Assembly (NCBI GenBank): GCA_001072465.1
Contig: JVKM01000025.1
Location: 12,345 to 54,102, forward strand
Direction of reading: 5' to 3'
Source of the DNA: Xylanimonas cellulosilytica
Lineage (GTDB): Bacteria; Actinomycetota; Actinomycetes; Actinomycetales; Actinomycetaceae
DNA length: 41,758 bases
In this document: piece after piece, positions 33,153 through 41,688 of the stretch
How the letters are laid out: the number at the start of each line of letters is the position of its first letter
How positions within the stretch are numbered: position 1 is the first letter of the stretch
Notes under the pieces: generated by a model
Seen by the model: the letters and a program-made list of their open reading frames with translations, nothing else
What the model was told of the DNA's origin: nothing
Database searches by the model: none
Translations under genes and position numbers: made by a program

Positions 33153-35248
33153 GAGGCAGCCTCCGTTGATGCTGTAAAGCTCTTACTCTTGGTCTTGAAC
33201 AAGGGCAGCGTCGCTTTCGCCAGGATGGGTGAGTCCACGCGGAAGCGCCCGTATCCCTGGGGCGTCAGCTCACCGACGCCGATATGTCCGAGTGCCTTAA
33301 GCGACGTCAGATCATCCGGGGAGATACGCACTTGGACTACTGAACCCGCTTGGATCGCCAGCCGCGTGGCACGAGGCGCGTTATCCCTCGGCGACCACGA
33401 GTCCACACGCCGGTGCCGGATCGCAGTCAGAATCCGTTTGCGATTCTTGTCCTCCGAGTCCTGACCGGGGCTCTCCAGAACGACCGTGACCGGGACGTTG
33501 GCCCGCCTGAAGGCAAGCTCCAGATCCTCAACGCTCCCGCCCGGTCCCAGAGTGCTCGACCGTGCGAGCAAGTCGGACGTGAACCACAGAGACACAACCT
33601 CGGTGGATTCAGAGGACGAGGCATGTGTTCCCTCATCGGTGACAGGACCTTCTACGGGGGGCGGGGTGCTTCCCACCTCGGTGAAGGTGCTGTCCACAGT
33701 GCAGCGGGCGCGTCCGAATGTGCCAGTGAGCTTGCGGGATCCGAGGAAGGCTGGCTGCTCAGTAATGCCGAGGTCGAGCGTCAGAGGTGAGTCTGCGGAT
33801 GTAGCATCGGTGCCGCGAAGCTCACTCAGTAGTCGTTTCGACACGACAATCGAGGCACGCAGCTTCAACCCGGCGGGCAGGGCGCGCACGAGGAACAGCT
33901 GGCCGTCTTTGGCTGCACCCGTCTCCGAATTGATCGCCGTCGACTGTCGACCAATCAGCGAGGGCTTCCCGATCCACTCCGTGACGGAAGCGCCGCTCGA
34001 GTCAACGAATACATAGCAGCCACGCGTGGGGATCGTGTTCTCGCCGCACTCCTGATCGTCAATGGGAATATGCCTGTTGAAGAGCGTGCGGGGTTCTTCA
34101 TCGTCTTGTTTGTCCTTGGGTTTGTCCTCGGGAACCTTCTCATTCTCCAGAACAAAAGGAACGGGCAACCCAGCCACACCCTTGTAAACCGGTAGCGCAT
34201 CGCTGACGCGCAGGTCACCGCTGACGATAGCGGAGTGCACGAGGGTTTTGTTCTGATACTTCTTACGCAGGAAGTTGTGCAGCCACGGGACCAACACGGT
34301 TCCGCGCAGGAAGTCCAACGACCGCACCTCGTTCGAGAATGGGACCTCGTAGGAGACAACCGGAGTATCAAGAACGATGTCGAGGGTTGTCTCGTACCAG
34401 GTCGTGTCACCGGACTCCGAAGGCTGAGAGCTGGGTAATGCTATGTCTTGGGCGCTCTCCTTCGGAAGATCCTTTGGCAGGTCTGGGATTTGCTTCAAGC
34501 TCTTCTGAGCGCGGCATCGCAGTTGATCTGCGACGGCCTCTACGTCTGCCGACGAATATGTGGGGCTGTCGTTATCTCGGTTCGCCAGGATTCGTTTAAG
34601 GGCGTCGGCGGCTTTCGTATCCTGCAGGTCGGTCGTCACGTAGTCCTTGTCGCTGACGGCCACCGTGCACTCTCCGTCACCTCCGCTGCGGCCCGAGCCG
34701 ATGCCTCGGACCATGAGGCCCGCGACCCCTAGGAGGAAGTGCGCAGCCTTGATCGTCTCCTGGTCGGAGATCTCAGCCCCGGCCTCGTCGATGAGGGTGA
34801 ACGTGCCCGTGAGGATGCCGGCCGCCGCGCGCTCCGTGAAGCGCAGGAACTGGTCGCGCGCCGTCCCCGTCTTTGGGTCGATGGAGAGGGACACCGTGTC
34901 GTGGACCGGGATCTTCGAGGCCGGGGTCGCGTCCGAGAACAGAACGTGACGCGGGTGGGGAGTTGAACCCGGCTTGCTGTTGGGGTCCTGCCCAAACAGC
35001 CACAGGGCAAAGCTGGTCCACTTCCCGTCCTTCTGCCCGTCGAGGGCTCTCGCCGCCAGCATTGCCTGCTCGCGCAGGACACCCGTGATGACCGTGCCGC
35101 GCACGACCGGCTTGCCGTTGCTGCGCTCGATTGTTGAGTGTGTGCGCCCCGCCTGACCCACGCCCGTGGACACGCCCCAGTCGGACGTGAACGCGATGGT
35201 CACGTGGCCGCGCGCACTCGGAGAAGTGGTAGGTGAATTGGTGGTCAC
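33149..35248 (-). CDS. csx10: Cas7-Csx10 (Cas5-like) fusion
   Basis: A 699-residue protein. Residues ~15-200 form a Cas7/Csm3-like RAMP domain: HVTIAFTSDWGVSTGVG, entry motif VVRGTVITGVLREQA, glycine loop GIGSGRSGGDGE near 181. A helical, charged linker (~210-280) leads to a Csx10-type Cas5 domain (~285-690) ending in the loop HIGVGELTPQGYGRFRV. Csx10 is the III-D Cas5 that holds the crRNA 5' handle. GTG 35248 overlaps cas10 (GTGA) and has AAGGAGG upstream. The Cas7 loop before the entry motif lacks a clear Asp, so this domain may not cut RNA. No Cas11 domain is evident at the C-terminus, unlike Synechocystis Cas7-5-11. Confidence 0.8.
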   Translation of the reverse strand: MTTNSPTTSPSARGHVTIAFTSDWGVSTGVGQAGRTHSTIERSNGKPVVRGTVITGVLREQAMLAARALDGQKDGKWTSFALWLFGQDPNSKPGSTPHPRHVLFSDATPASKIPVHDTVSLSIDPKTGTARDQFLRFTERAAAGILTGTFTLIDEAGAEISDQETIKAAHFLLGVAGLMVRGIGSGRSGGDGECTVAVSDKDYVTTDLQDTKAADALKRILANRDNDSPTYSSADVEAVADQLRCRAQKSLKQIPDLPKDLPKESAQDIALPSSQPSESGDTTWYETTLDIVLDTPVVSYEVPFSNEVRSLDFLRGTVLVPWLHNFLRKKYQNKTLVHSAIVSGDLRVSDALPVYKGVAGLPVPFVLENEKVPEDKPKDKQDDEEPRTLFNRHIPIDDQECGENTIPTRGCYVFVDSSGASVTEWIGKPSLIGRQSTAINSETGAAKDGQLFLVRALPAGLKLRASIVVSKRLLSELRGTDATSADSPLTLDLGITEQPAFLGSRKLTGTFGRARCTVDSTFTEVGSTPPPVEGPVTDEGTHASSSESTEVVSLWFTSDLLARSSTLGPGGSVEDLELAFRRANVPVTVVLESPGQDSEDKNRKRILTAIRHRRVDSWSPRDNAPRATRLAIQAGSVVQVRISPDDLTSLKALGHIGVGELTPQGYGRFRVDSPILAKATLPLFKTKSKSFTASTEAAS

Positions 35249-37263
35249 TGGGCACCTCCTTCGGTGGAATCGTCTGCTGCTTCCGCGGAGCCGAAGACGT
35301 CGGCGTCCCCGCTAATCCGTGAAGCGAGGTAGCCGTCGGGCAAATTCCCGGACAGGTCGATGAGGTCCAGGAGCCACTTGATCTGCTCGAGGGATTTGCC
35401 AGCCTCATCGGAACTCGACGAATGAGGGGGAAGAAGTTTCAGCTGTTTGGCAAGGAGCCCAGCACTGGGTGCGTTCTGTAGCGCGTCGTTCCACTCTGTT
35501 GCGGCCTTCTCGGCATCGTCTTCCGCGAGGAGCTTGACGATGCGGTTTGCGCGGGCACGTGGGAACGGATCGCCGGTGATCTGCGTGGGGTCGTCCGGTT
35601 TCTTGCCGTCGAAGGCTGCGACCGCTTGCAGGATGCGCGCCCAGGGGGACAACGGCTGCGGAGCTGCGGCAGGTGTTTCCTTGGACGAGGTCGTGGTTGC
35701 GTCCCCGATGCGCTGCGGCGCGTAGTGACCGATCAGGAAGGGACGCTGCGTGCGGCCCTTGTACTCGTTCAGCGTGTCCTCCGGATCGAGGACGGTCGCG
35801 TCGCGCAGCACGTGGAAGTCGATCGTTGAGCAGGGGACCGTTTCCTTCTTTTTGCCGAGCTTCTTCCCGCGCGACACCAGGCCTTCCGCAAGGTCGTAGG
35901 CGATGTGGAACGGGAAGTTGCGGCCCACGATGGCCACGCCTGCCGAGGCCGTGAGCGGGCCCTTCTTCGGTGCACCAGCGAGCGTGGCGAGAACAGAGAG
36001 CAGACCATCCTTCTCCGTTAGGTCCTCGTAGTGGCGGATGTAAGCCTCCGCGAAGGGAATTGCGTAGCGCCCATCCGTGTAGACCGTGACATCATCGCCG
36101 CCGACCAGCACGGGAACGACGGGAACGAGATCAATATCGTCATCGTTGGCGAGGTATTCAATGTCGGCCCACGAGCGCGCAATCGCCTCTTTGACGATAT
36201 CGTCGAGGCGGTAGTTCACTTCCATGATGAACCATTGGAAACGAGGGGGCTTCCTGCTGTACGAGCGGAAATGCGGGAGCTTCCCGCTGTACGAGCGGAA
36301 ACGAGGGGGCATCTTGCCGCACGGGTTTAACATTCTCAGGTACGGCGGTTTGGTGAGCTTATCGAGCGTGTTGTTCGTCTTCTTGAATGCCTCGCCGAGG
36401 TCACGCATGATTGCGCCCACTCCGTTGCCGTCGATGTGGATGACCCCGACAGAGGAAAGGCTGGTGAGCGTGTCCTGAGAGTTAGCTGCTTGAGGTAGGT
36501 CTTGGAATGCTCCTTCAAGCTGGAACGGGTCTTCGTTAAGCCTCTCTATTTCTTTCGGCCACGTCTCAGGATCATCTGGCGACCAACGTGATACAACCTC
36601 CTGGAGCTGAAGTCGTCGAGCTGACCGTGACCACGCGCGCTTGACGCGCGAGGGGAGAGACAAGGAGTCCTGCGCGTCTTGGTCTGTCTGTGTAGGTGGC
36701 GAAAAATTGGTGTCGTCGTCGGTGAGAAGGGGAACATTGAGTGTTTTCCTTGCATAGCGGCGCATCTCCCTGCAATCGTCTTCGGAGAGTTTTGGTGATG
36801 CAGGTAAAGCGGACTCTGATCCCCGTTCCAGGAATGGGAACTGGGGGAAACGTGCCGCTGCGGGACGGCGGTTCAGCGAGTACTCCAAAAAGACGCGATC
36901 AAGCTCTTGCAGGTCGTCCGCACAGACCGTGTTGGATGTCGCCTCGATGAAGACTCCCGTGATGTCGAGGCCCGGGGCGTCAGTCAGTGCACGGAGCGTG
37001 ACCTTTCGAATCAGTTGCTTCGCTAATTTCTCTGTATTGCCATCAGTGTCTCTGAAGCGGACGATCACCTTGCCGGACGAGTCGGATACCCAGAAAGAAC
37101 TCGGAAGCTTCTTAAGACTGAGTAGCTCTTTTGCCTCTTCCTTCACCCAATGGGATAGCAATGTAATCTCGAAGGATGCGCCGATCTGCTCGCGCAGGCG
37201 AGGTGAGGAGAAGATGAACGGCTGATTACTGTTCGTCTGCAGCATGACGAGGTAACTTGTCAT
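35245..37263 (-). CDS. cas10: Cas10, cyclase type (GGDD), no HD nuclease
   Basis: A 672-residue large subunit of the type III complex. The start ATG 37263 is chosen because the Cas10-typical opening (MTSYLVMLQT) begins there behind AGGGAAG; an ATG at 37287 adds eight residues and overlaps the previous gene. It has the first palm region (FIFSSPRLREQIGASFEI) and the second palm with VIHIDGNGVGAIM and LVGGDDVTVY (GGDD at ~388-391), which makes cyclic oligoadenylate when target RNA is bound. No HD motif is seen before the palm, so DNA cleavage is not expected. A 30-bp tandem repeat adds a ~30-residue Arg/Tyr-rich insertion (~311-341) just before the GGDD palm. Confidence 0.9.
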   Translation of the reverse strand: MTSYLVMLQTNSNQPFIFSSPRLREQIGASFEITLLSHWVKEEAKELLSLKKLPSSFWVSDSSGKVIVRFRDTDGNTEKLAKQLIRKVTLRALTDAPGLDITGVFIEATSNTVCADDLQELDRVFLEYSLNRRPAAARFPQFPFLERGSESALPASPKLSEDDCREMRRYARKTLNVPLLTDDDTNFSPPTQTDQDAQDSLSLPSRVKRAWSRSARRLQLQEVVSRWSPDDPETWPKEIERLNEDPFQLEGAFQDLPQAANSQDTLTSLSSVGVIHIDGNGVGAIMRDLGEAFKKTNNTLDKLTKPPYLRMLNPCGKMPPRFRSYSGKLPHFRSYSRKPPRFQWFIMEVNYRLDDIVKEAIARSWADIEYLANDDDIDLVPVVPVLVGGDDVTVYTDGRYAIPFAEAYIRHYEDLTEKDGLLSVLATLAGAPKKGPLTASAGVAIVGRNFPFHIAYDLAEGLVSRGKKLGKKKETVPCSTIDFHVLRDATVLDPEDTLNEYKGRTQRPFLIGHYAPQRIGDATTTSSKETPAAAPQPLSPWARILQAVAAFDGKKPDDPTQITGDPFPRARANRIVKLLAEDDAEKAATEWNDALQNAPSAGLLAKQLKLLPPHSSSSDEAGKSLEQIKWLLDLIDLSGNLPDGYLASRISGDADVFGSAEAADDSTEGGAQ
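36241..36330. repeat. 30-bp tandem repeat inside cas10
   Basis: Three in-frame 30-bp units (36241-36270, 36271-36300, 36301-36330). The first two are nearly identical and share CTGTACGAGCGGAA. They encode 10-residue units around RFRSYSGKLP and HFRSYSRKPP; the third is degenerate. Confidence 0.8.
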
Positions 37264-37276
37264 AGTTGGCTCTTCC

Positions 37277-37972
37277 CTACTCACCATTGCGCGGGGGAAG
37301 TGTCGTCAGGAGTGAATGGATGTCGCTGACAATTCGACCCGGAGTGTTCACTAATGTAGTAAAGCTGCGTTGATCAAAAAGTGACTTTGCCTTGTGATCT
37401 AGCCAGCCGTCGGTGAATATGATTAGTGCCTGCGAGTCAACTAGACTACCATTCGTTATTGTGTCAATTTGACGATAAGCGCTTTCGAGCCATTCTGTAT
37501 ACTCTGAGGTGCGTATCTTTGGCTTGTTTGACACTTCAGGAAACTCAGGATTGTCTTTCTCAGCCCTTTTGTATTTCTTTTTGATGCATAGGATTACGAT
37601 GTCGGCGTCGGCAATTGAAATGTGTAGGTTGTTGTAGTTCTGCGCTTTGATAAGATTTGAAATCCTCAAGTCTTTCTTAATTCTTTGGATCTGGTCTTCG
37701 TCTCCTTGGAAGTAGATCGTTCGCTTTGCTAGCCCATAGCCGATGCGATCGTTGTACCTATCGAGAACCTTGTTAGATATTGCTAGTGCAGCACAGCTTA
37801 AGATTGCTGAACCAATAATGGTGTAACACAGTGGGTAAAGGAATGTCTGTGTTAGGTCAGTCCAGCGTCGATCATCAGATATGTTAATCCACTTGAAGGT
37901 TATTAGTGCAACGATGATCGCGACGACTATGATGGCGATGCTGTATCTGATCTCGCGGTATTTCTTTTTCAT
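37277..37972 (-). CDS. Two-helix membrane protein in III-D operon, candidate cOA effector
   Basis: A 231-residue protein with two N-terminal membrane helices (about 11-27 and 43-66) and a soluble C-terminal domain of ~160 residues with alternating strands (RTIYFQGDEDQIQRI, then DADIVILCIKKKYKR, SQALIIFTDGWLD, and a last helix IVSDIHSLLTTL), suggesting a Rossmann-like nucleotide-binding fold. It is encoded 18 bp after cas6, immediately before cas10, so it is co-expressed with the complex. Membrane effectors with a similar two-part layout (Csx23, Cam1) act in other type III systems. I do not recognise this family. It is clearly more AT-rich than its neighbours, a sign of separate acquisition. 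Confidence 0.75.
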   Translation of the reverse strand: MKKKYREIRYSIAIIVVAIIVALITFKWINISDDRRWTDLTQTFLYPLCYTIIGSAILSCAALAISNKVLDRYNDRIGYGLAKRTIYFQGDEDQIQRIKKDLRISNLIKAQNYNNLHISIADADIVILCIKKKYKRAEKDNPEFPEVSNKPKIRTSEYTEWLESAYRQIDTITNGSLVDSQALIIFTDGWLDHKAKSLFDQRSFTTLVNTPGRIVSDIHSLLTTLPPRNGE

Positions 37973-37990
37973 ATCACTTTCTCAATCTGG

Positions 37991-38794
37991 TTATGCGGCC
38001 ACAGCATCTATGACGCCCATGCCGAAGCTCGTGTGTGAGCCGACGTTTGTGTATGCGGATAGAGCCATGAGACGCGAGAAGACGCGGGTCGCCTCGGCGC
38101 CCTCGACGCCGCTGATGCGCAGGCGGCCCTCGTGGGCTGGGATCCGGCGCGAGCTCAAGCGGCCATGGCCTGCGTTGCGCGGCATGGCCAGTGAAACGAG
38201 CGACGTACGCGTGAAATCCTGGGTCGCCAGCACGCTCGCCATCGCGTCACGGTCGATGCGTGGGGGAGCGAGCCTCCGATTCCATGCCCACCAACGCTGC
38301 TGCAGACTCGTCGCAATCGTCGCCGGAGATAGGCTCGGTACGTGATTCCCCTTCGATGAAAACGTCGTCGGAGTCACCAGGCGAATCTCCCACGCCGTGT
38401 CCTGGTCTCGCTTCGCTAGCTCTTCCCACGATGCCTGGCTGATGATCTGGCCCTCGGATGCGATCAGCACTGCGTCATCTGGGGTGCCCGCCCCGAGGCG
38501 CATGACTCCACCCCATGACAGCCACGCATCCAGCGTGTCAATCAGTCGATCGTCCAGGAATCGAACCTCGACGCCGAACGTCGACTCCGAATGGCTCAGC
38601 TCGCCGAGCGAATAGGGCTTCACTCCACCTGACCCGTGAACTGGCCGGTGCGCGAGCGTTGGGAACTGTGCAGCCCTCTCCGGGCTAATGCCTGGCGGTA
38701 AGTCCAGAACCGCCGACAGGGCTGCGTGGAGCCTTCGTGGTGTCGCTGGCACTCCCTCGGGCGCGTCAAAGCGAACGTAGACGGATGCTGGCAA
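37991..38794 (-). CDS. cas6: Cas6 crRNA-processing endonuclease
   Basis: A 267-residue RAMP protein, first gene of the effector operon. The C-terminal glycine loop TNVGSHTSFGMGVIDAV (~248-264) is the Cas6 signature. The N-terminal ferredoxin fold starts MPASVYVRFDAPEG and contains TPRRLHAAL with a His that could be catalytic. The start is TTG 38794, supported by GGGAGG 5-6 bp upstream and by the lack of a better codon. It cuts the array transcript within each repeat, leaving an ATTAAGAC-type handle. Located 0.4 kb from the divergent third protease. Confidence 0.85.
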   Translation of the reverse strand: MPASVYVRFDAPEGVPATPRRLHAALSAVLDLPPGISPERAAQFPTLAHRPVHGSGGVKPYSLGELSHSESTFGVEVRFLDDRLIDTLDAWLSWGGVMRLGAGTPDDAVLIASEGQIISQASWEELAKRDQDTAWEIRLVTPTTFSSKGNHVPSLSPATIATSLQQRWWAWNRRLAPPRIDRDAMASVLATQDFTRTSLVSLAMPRNAGHGRLSSRRIPAHEGRLRISGVEGAEATRVFSRLMALSAYTNVGSHTSFGMGVIDAVAA

Positions 38795-39121
38795 CGGTGC
38801 CTCCCATCACTCGCGTGTGACTGTCGTCTCCGACCGTAACATAGCTGTTTGGATAGGTCATGCGCAACTGTCAAGTCGTCTGGCAAATTGAAAAATACAA
38901 GATAAATGGCGGAGATTCCTTGTTCTAACAATTAAATTAATTGCTCGGTATTTTCAACTCTTCAAACTGTCTAATTGATTGGTAGGTTGATTCCGGTTGG
39001 TCGACGGATGATGTGCGGAGAGGGGTACGGGGGAGCGGTTGATCCTCACTAAACTGCCAACCTCTCCACTTCTTCACCAAAAGGTCAAGAATTCTTAAAT
39101 TGTGAAACTCTCTAGGAGGTT
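38795..39121. other. AT-rich divergent intergenic region
   Basis: No believable gene. The region is distinctly AT-rich (especially 38880-39070) and lies between the divergent cas6 and third protease genes. On the minus strand a TTGACA hexamer (38870-38875) could serve the cas operon, but no clear -10 stands at proper distance. TAAATTGTG at 39096 also occurs upstream of the second protease. Confidence 0.5.
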
Positions 39122-39144
39122 AGTGACAAACCTTGAGACGATGG
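39122..39144 (+). promoter_or_regulatory. Shared upstream motif of the S8 protease genes, copy 3
   Basis: AGTGACAAACCTTGAGACGA, matching copies at 13345 and 15666 in GTGACAAAC and the GATgG end. It lies 65 bp before the start codon. Confidence 0.45.
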
Positions 39145-39208
39145 AGCAACGGCGTGCCATCCGGAAAGCCCCGGAGACGCGTCCCCATCCGTACAGAAAC
39201 GAGGAACA

Positions 39209-41647
39209 ATGATGCATCAACGCTCATGGAAGACCCTCATCGCGGGAGGAGCCGCGCTCGCCGTCGGCGTCACGCTCACCGCGTTCGGCGCCCCCGCCCA
39301 CGCGGCCGGCGTCCCGGGGATCACCTCCGAGGCTCGCGCCCAGGACGAGGTCATGAACTACGCGGTCAACCTGACCGCCGACGCCTCCCACTACGACTTC
39401 AACGCGGCCGTCTCCAAGGCCTCGGAAAACGGCGTCGTCCTGGCCCAGTACCCCGAATTCAACACCTTCTTCGTCCAGTCGGTGAAGGCCGCCTTCGCGC
39501 CGACGCTCGGTAAGAGCCTCGTCGACGCCGGCATCTCCTACCAGTCGATCGGCCCCACCCGCTACAAGACGGTCACGGGCTCCGAGGTGCGCACCGAGCA
39601 GCCGCAGGCCACCGCGTCCGAGGCCAACGCCGTCGCTGACGCTGCGGGCACCCGCTCGACCGGCCTGTCCGCCGACTCCCAGCTCAACGACTTCACCCCC
39701 GACGAGGGCGACGCCAACGCCTGGGGCCTGGCTGCCGTCGGCGCGCTCGAGGCCCAGCAGGTCGACGTCCCCCTCGAGAAGGTGACAGTCGGCGTCATGG
39801 ACACCGGCATCGACCCCGACCACAAGGACCTCAAGGAGCACCTGGACGCCTCGCGTTCCGTGGGCTGCCAGATCAACGGCATCCCCAGCCAGAACCCCGC
39901 GGACTGGAAGGATGACCACTACCACGGCACGCACGTCGCCGGTACCATCGCCGCCGCGCACAACGCGTACGGCGTGGACGGCGTGGCCCCCAGCGCGACG
40001 ATCGTCGCGATCAAGACCTCGAACGAGGCCGGCTCGTTCTACCCCGAGTACGTGGCCTGCGCCTTCGACTGGGCTGCCGAGCACGACATCGACGTGACGA
40101 ACTCCAGCTACTACATGGACCCCTACGCCTTCTGGATGCCCACCGAGGGCTCCCAGGCTGCGGGCCTTGAGGCTGCCTCGCGCGCGATCCGCTACGCGAA
40201 GAACCACGGCGTCGTCAACATCGCCGCCGAGGGTAACGACAACGATGACCACGACAACCCGACGATCGACAAGGCTTCGCCCAACGACGTTGAGGGCGCC
40301 GCGGTCGAGCGCAACGTGGCCGGCGGCATCGACGTGCCCGCCATGATCAACGACTCGGTCGTCTCCGTGGCCGCCGTCGCCCTGCCCACCGGCACCGACC
40401 CGGCCACGGCCAAGTTCGAGCGTTCCAAGTTCTCCAACTACGGCAAGACATCCGTGGACGTGGCCGCACCCGGCTCGCGCATCTGGTCGACCCTGCCGAC
40501 CTGGAAGAAGGATCCGCCTTTCGGCTACCTGTCCGGCACCTCGATGGCTTCCCCGCACGCCGCGGGCGTTGCCGCGCTGATCAAGCAGATCCACCCGGAC
40601 TACACGCCCGATCAGACGATCGCCCTGCTCAAGAAGCAGGCCGGCTACACCTACGACCGCCTCGCTGCACCCGAGGACGGTAAGGAATACCGCGGCGCCG
40701 GCCTCGTCAACGCCCTGGCCGCCGTCCTCAAGGACCAGCCGCAGCCCGTCCTTGGCAGCCTCGAGTACTCCCACGACGGAGTTACCGACTGGCGTCCGCT
40801 GGCCGACGCGTCTGTCTCGGGTACCGTCTACGTGCGCACCACGGTCTCCGGCCCCGTCACCAAGGCATCTCTGAAGGTCGGCGACAAGGAAGCCGTGACC
40901 GGCACCGGCACTGGCGCCTTCCAGGGCAATGAGGTCACGCTCGTGGCCGGTCCCTACAACGCCACCGACCTGATCGGCGACGCCCCCCACGTGGAGGTCA
41001 CGGTGACCGCCGAGGGCCGCAACAAGGATGCCCGCGCCGATGACGACGTCAAGGACTCGATCCACTTCCACGTGGATGAATCCCTGCGCGACGGCGGCGC
41101 CTGGACCAACAGCACCGATGGCTGGAAGTACTGCTACAACGACGGCTACTGCGCCCGCAGCAAGTACGTCAAGATTGACGGCAATACCTACTACTTCAAC
41201 GGCGACGCCGTGATGGCGACCGGTTGGGTCACCTTCGACGCCGCGTGGCACTGGATGACCCCGTCCGGCCGCATGGCGACGGGCTGGGCCAAGGTGGGTG
41301 ACGCCTGGTACTACCTCGATCCCGCCACCGGTGCGATGGCCACCGGCTGGGCCAACGTCGACGGCTCCTGGTACTACCTGAACGCCTCGGGCGCCATGGC
41401 GACCGGCTGGGTCAACGTGAACGGATACTGGTACTACCTGACCGGCAACGGCTCCATGGCCACCGGCTGGACCGCCGTCAACGGCAAGTGGTACTACCTG
41501 ACCGGTAACGGCGCGATGGCGATCGGCTGGGTCAACGACGGTGGCACCTGGTACTACCTCGACGGCTCCGGCAAGATGGTGACCGGCTGGGTCTCCATCG
41601 ACGGCACGCGCTACCACTTCGCGCCCTCCGGCGCGTGGCTCGGCTGA
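39209..41647 (+). CDS. Secreted subtilisin-like S8 protease with wall-binding repeats, third paralog
   Basis: A 812-residue exported serine protease. ATG 39209 follows GAGGAA with the same spacing as its paralogs. The signal peptide (MMHQRSWKTLIAGGAALAVG) is cleaved near AHA/AGV (~32). Then come a prodomain (~40-130), an S8 domain with Asp198 (VMDTGIDPDHKDL), His239 (HGTHVAG) and Ser445 (GTSMASPH), and a beta-sandwich-like domain (~515-625). About eight GW/WYYL repeats (~640-812) should bind the cell wall. It is closest in layout to the second half of the tandem protease (both have the beta domain with RADDD before the repeats). Confidence 0.92.
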   Translation: MMHQRSWKTLIAGGAALAVGVTLTAFGAPAHAAGVPGITSEARAQDEVMNYAVNLTADASHYDFNAAVSKASENGVVLAQYPEFNTFFVQSVKAAFAPTLGKSLVDAGISYQSIGPTRYKTVTGSEVRTEQPQATASEANAVADAAGTRSTGLSADSQLNDFTPDEGDANAWGLAAVGALEAQQVDVPLEKVTVGVMDTGIDPDHKDLKEHLDASRSVGCQINGIPSQNPADWKDDHYHGTHVAGTIAAAHNAYGVDGVAPSATIVAIKTSNEAGSFYPEYVACAFDWAAEHDIDVTNSSYYMDPYAFWMPTEGSQAAGLEAASRAIRYAKNHGVVNIAAEGNDNDDHDNPTIDKASPNDVEGAAVERNVAGGIDVPAMINDSVVSVAAVALPTGTDPATAKFERSKFSNYGKTSVDVAAPGSRIWSTLPTWKKDPPFGYLSGTSMASPHAAGVAALIKQIHPDYTPDQTIALLKKQAGYTYDRLAAPEDGKEYRGAGLVNALAAVLKDQPQPVLGSLEYSHDGVTDWRPLADASVSGTVYVRTTVSGPVTKASLKVGDKEAVTGTGTGAFQGNEVTLVAGPYNATDLIGDAPHVEVTVTAEGRNKDARADDDVKDSIHFHVDESLRDGGAWTNSTDGWKYCYNDGYCARSKYVKIDGNTYYFNGDAVMATGWVTFDAAWHWMTPSGRMATGWAKVGDAWYYLDPATGAMATGWANVDGSWYYLNASGAMATGWVNVNGYWYYLTGNGSMATGWTAVNGKWYYLTGNGAMAIGWVNDGGTWYYLDGSGKMVTGWVSIDGTRYHFAPSGAWLG

Positions 41648-41660
41648 GCCAAAAGGGTTT

Positions 41661-41688
41661 GAGGCCGGGGCTGGGACGCTCCGGCCTC
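41661..41688 (+). terminator. Hairpin after third protease gene
   Basis: GAGGCCGG (41661-41668) pairs with CCGGCCTC (41681-41688). No T run, so termination is uncertain. Confidence 0.5.

Noticed and set aside
33149-35248. A Cas11 domain in the Cas7-Csx10 fusion
   Set aside because: The helical linker near residues 210-280 is too short and nothing follows the Csx10 glycine loop; Cas11 cannot be located from sequence alone.
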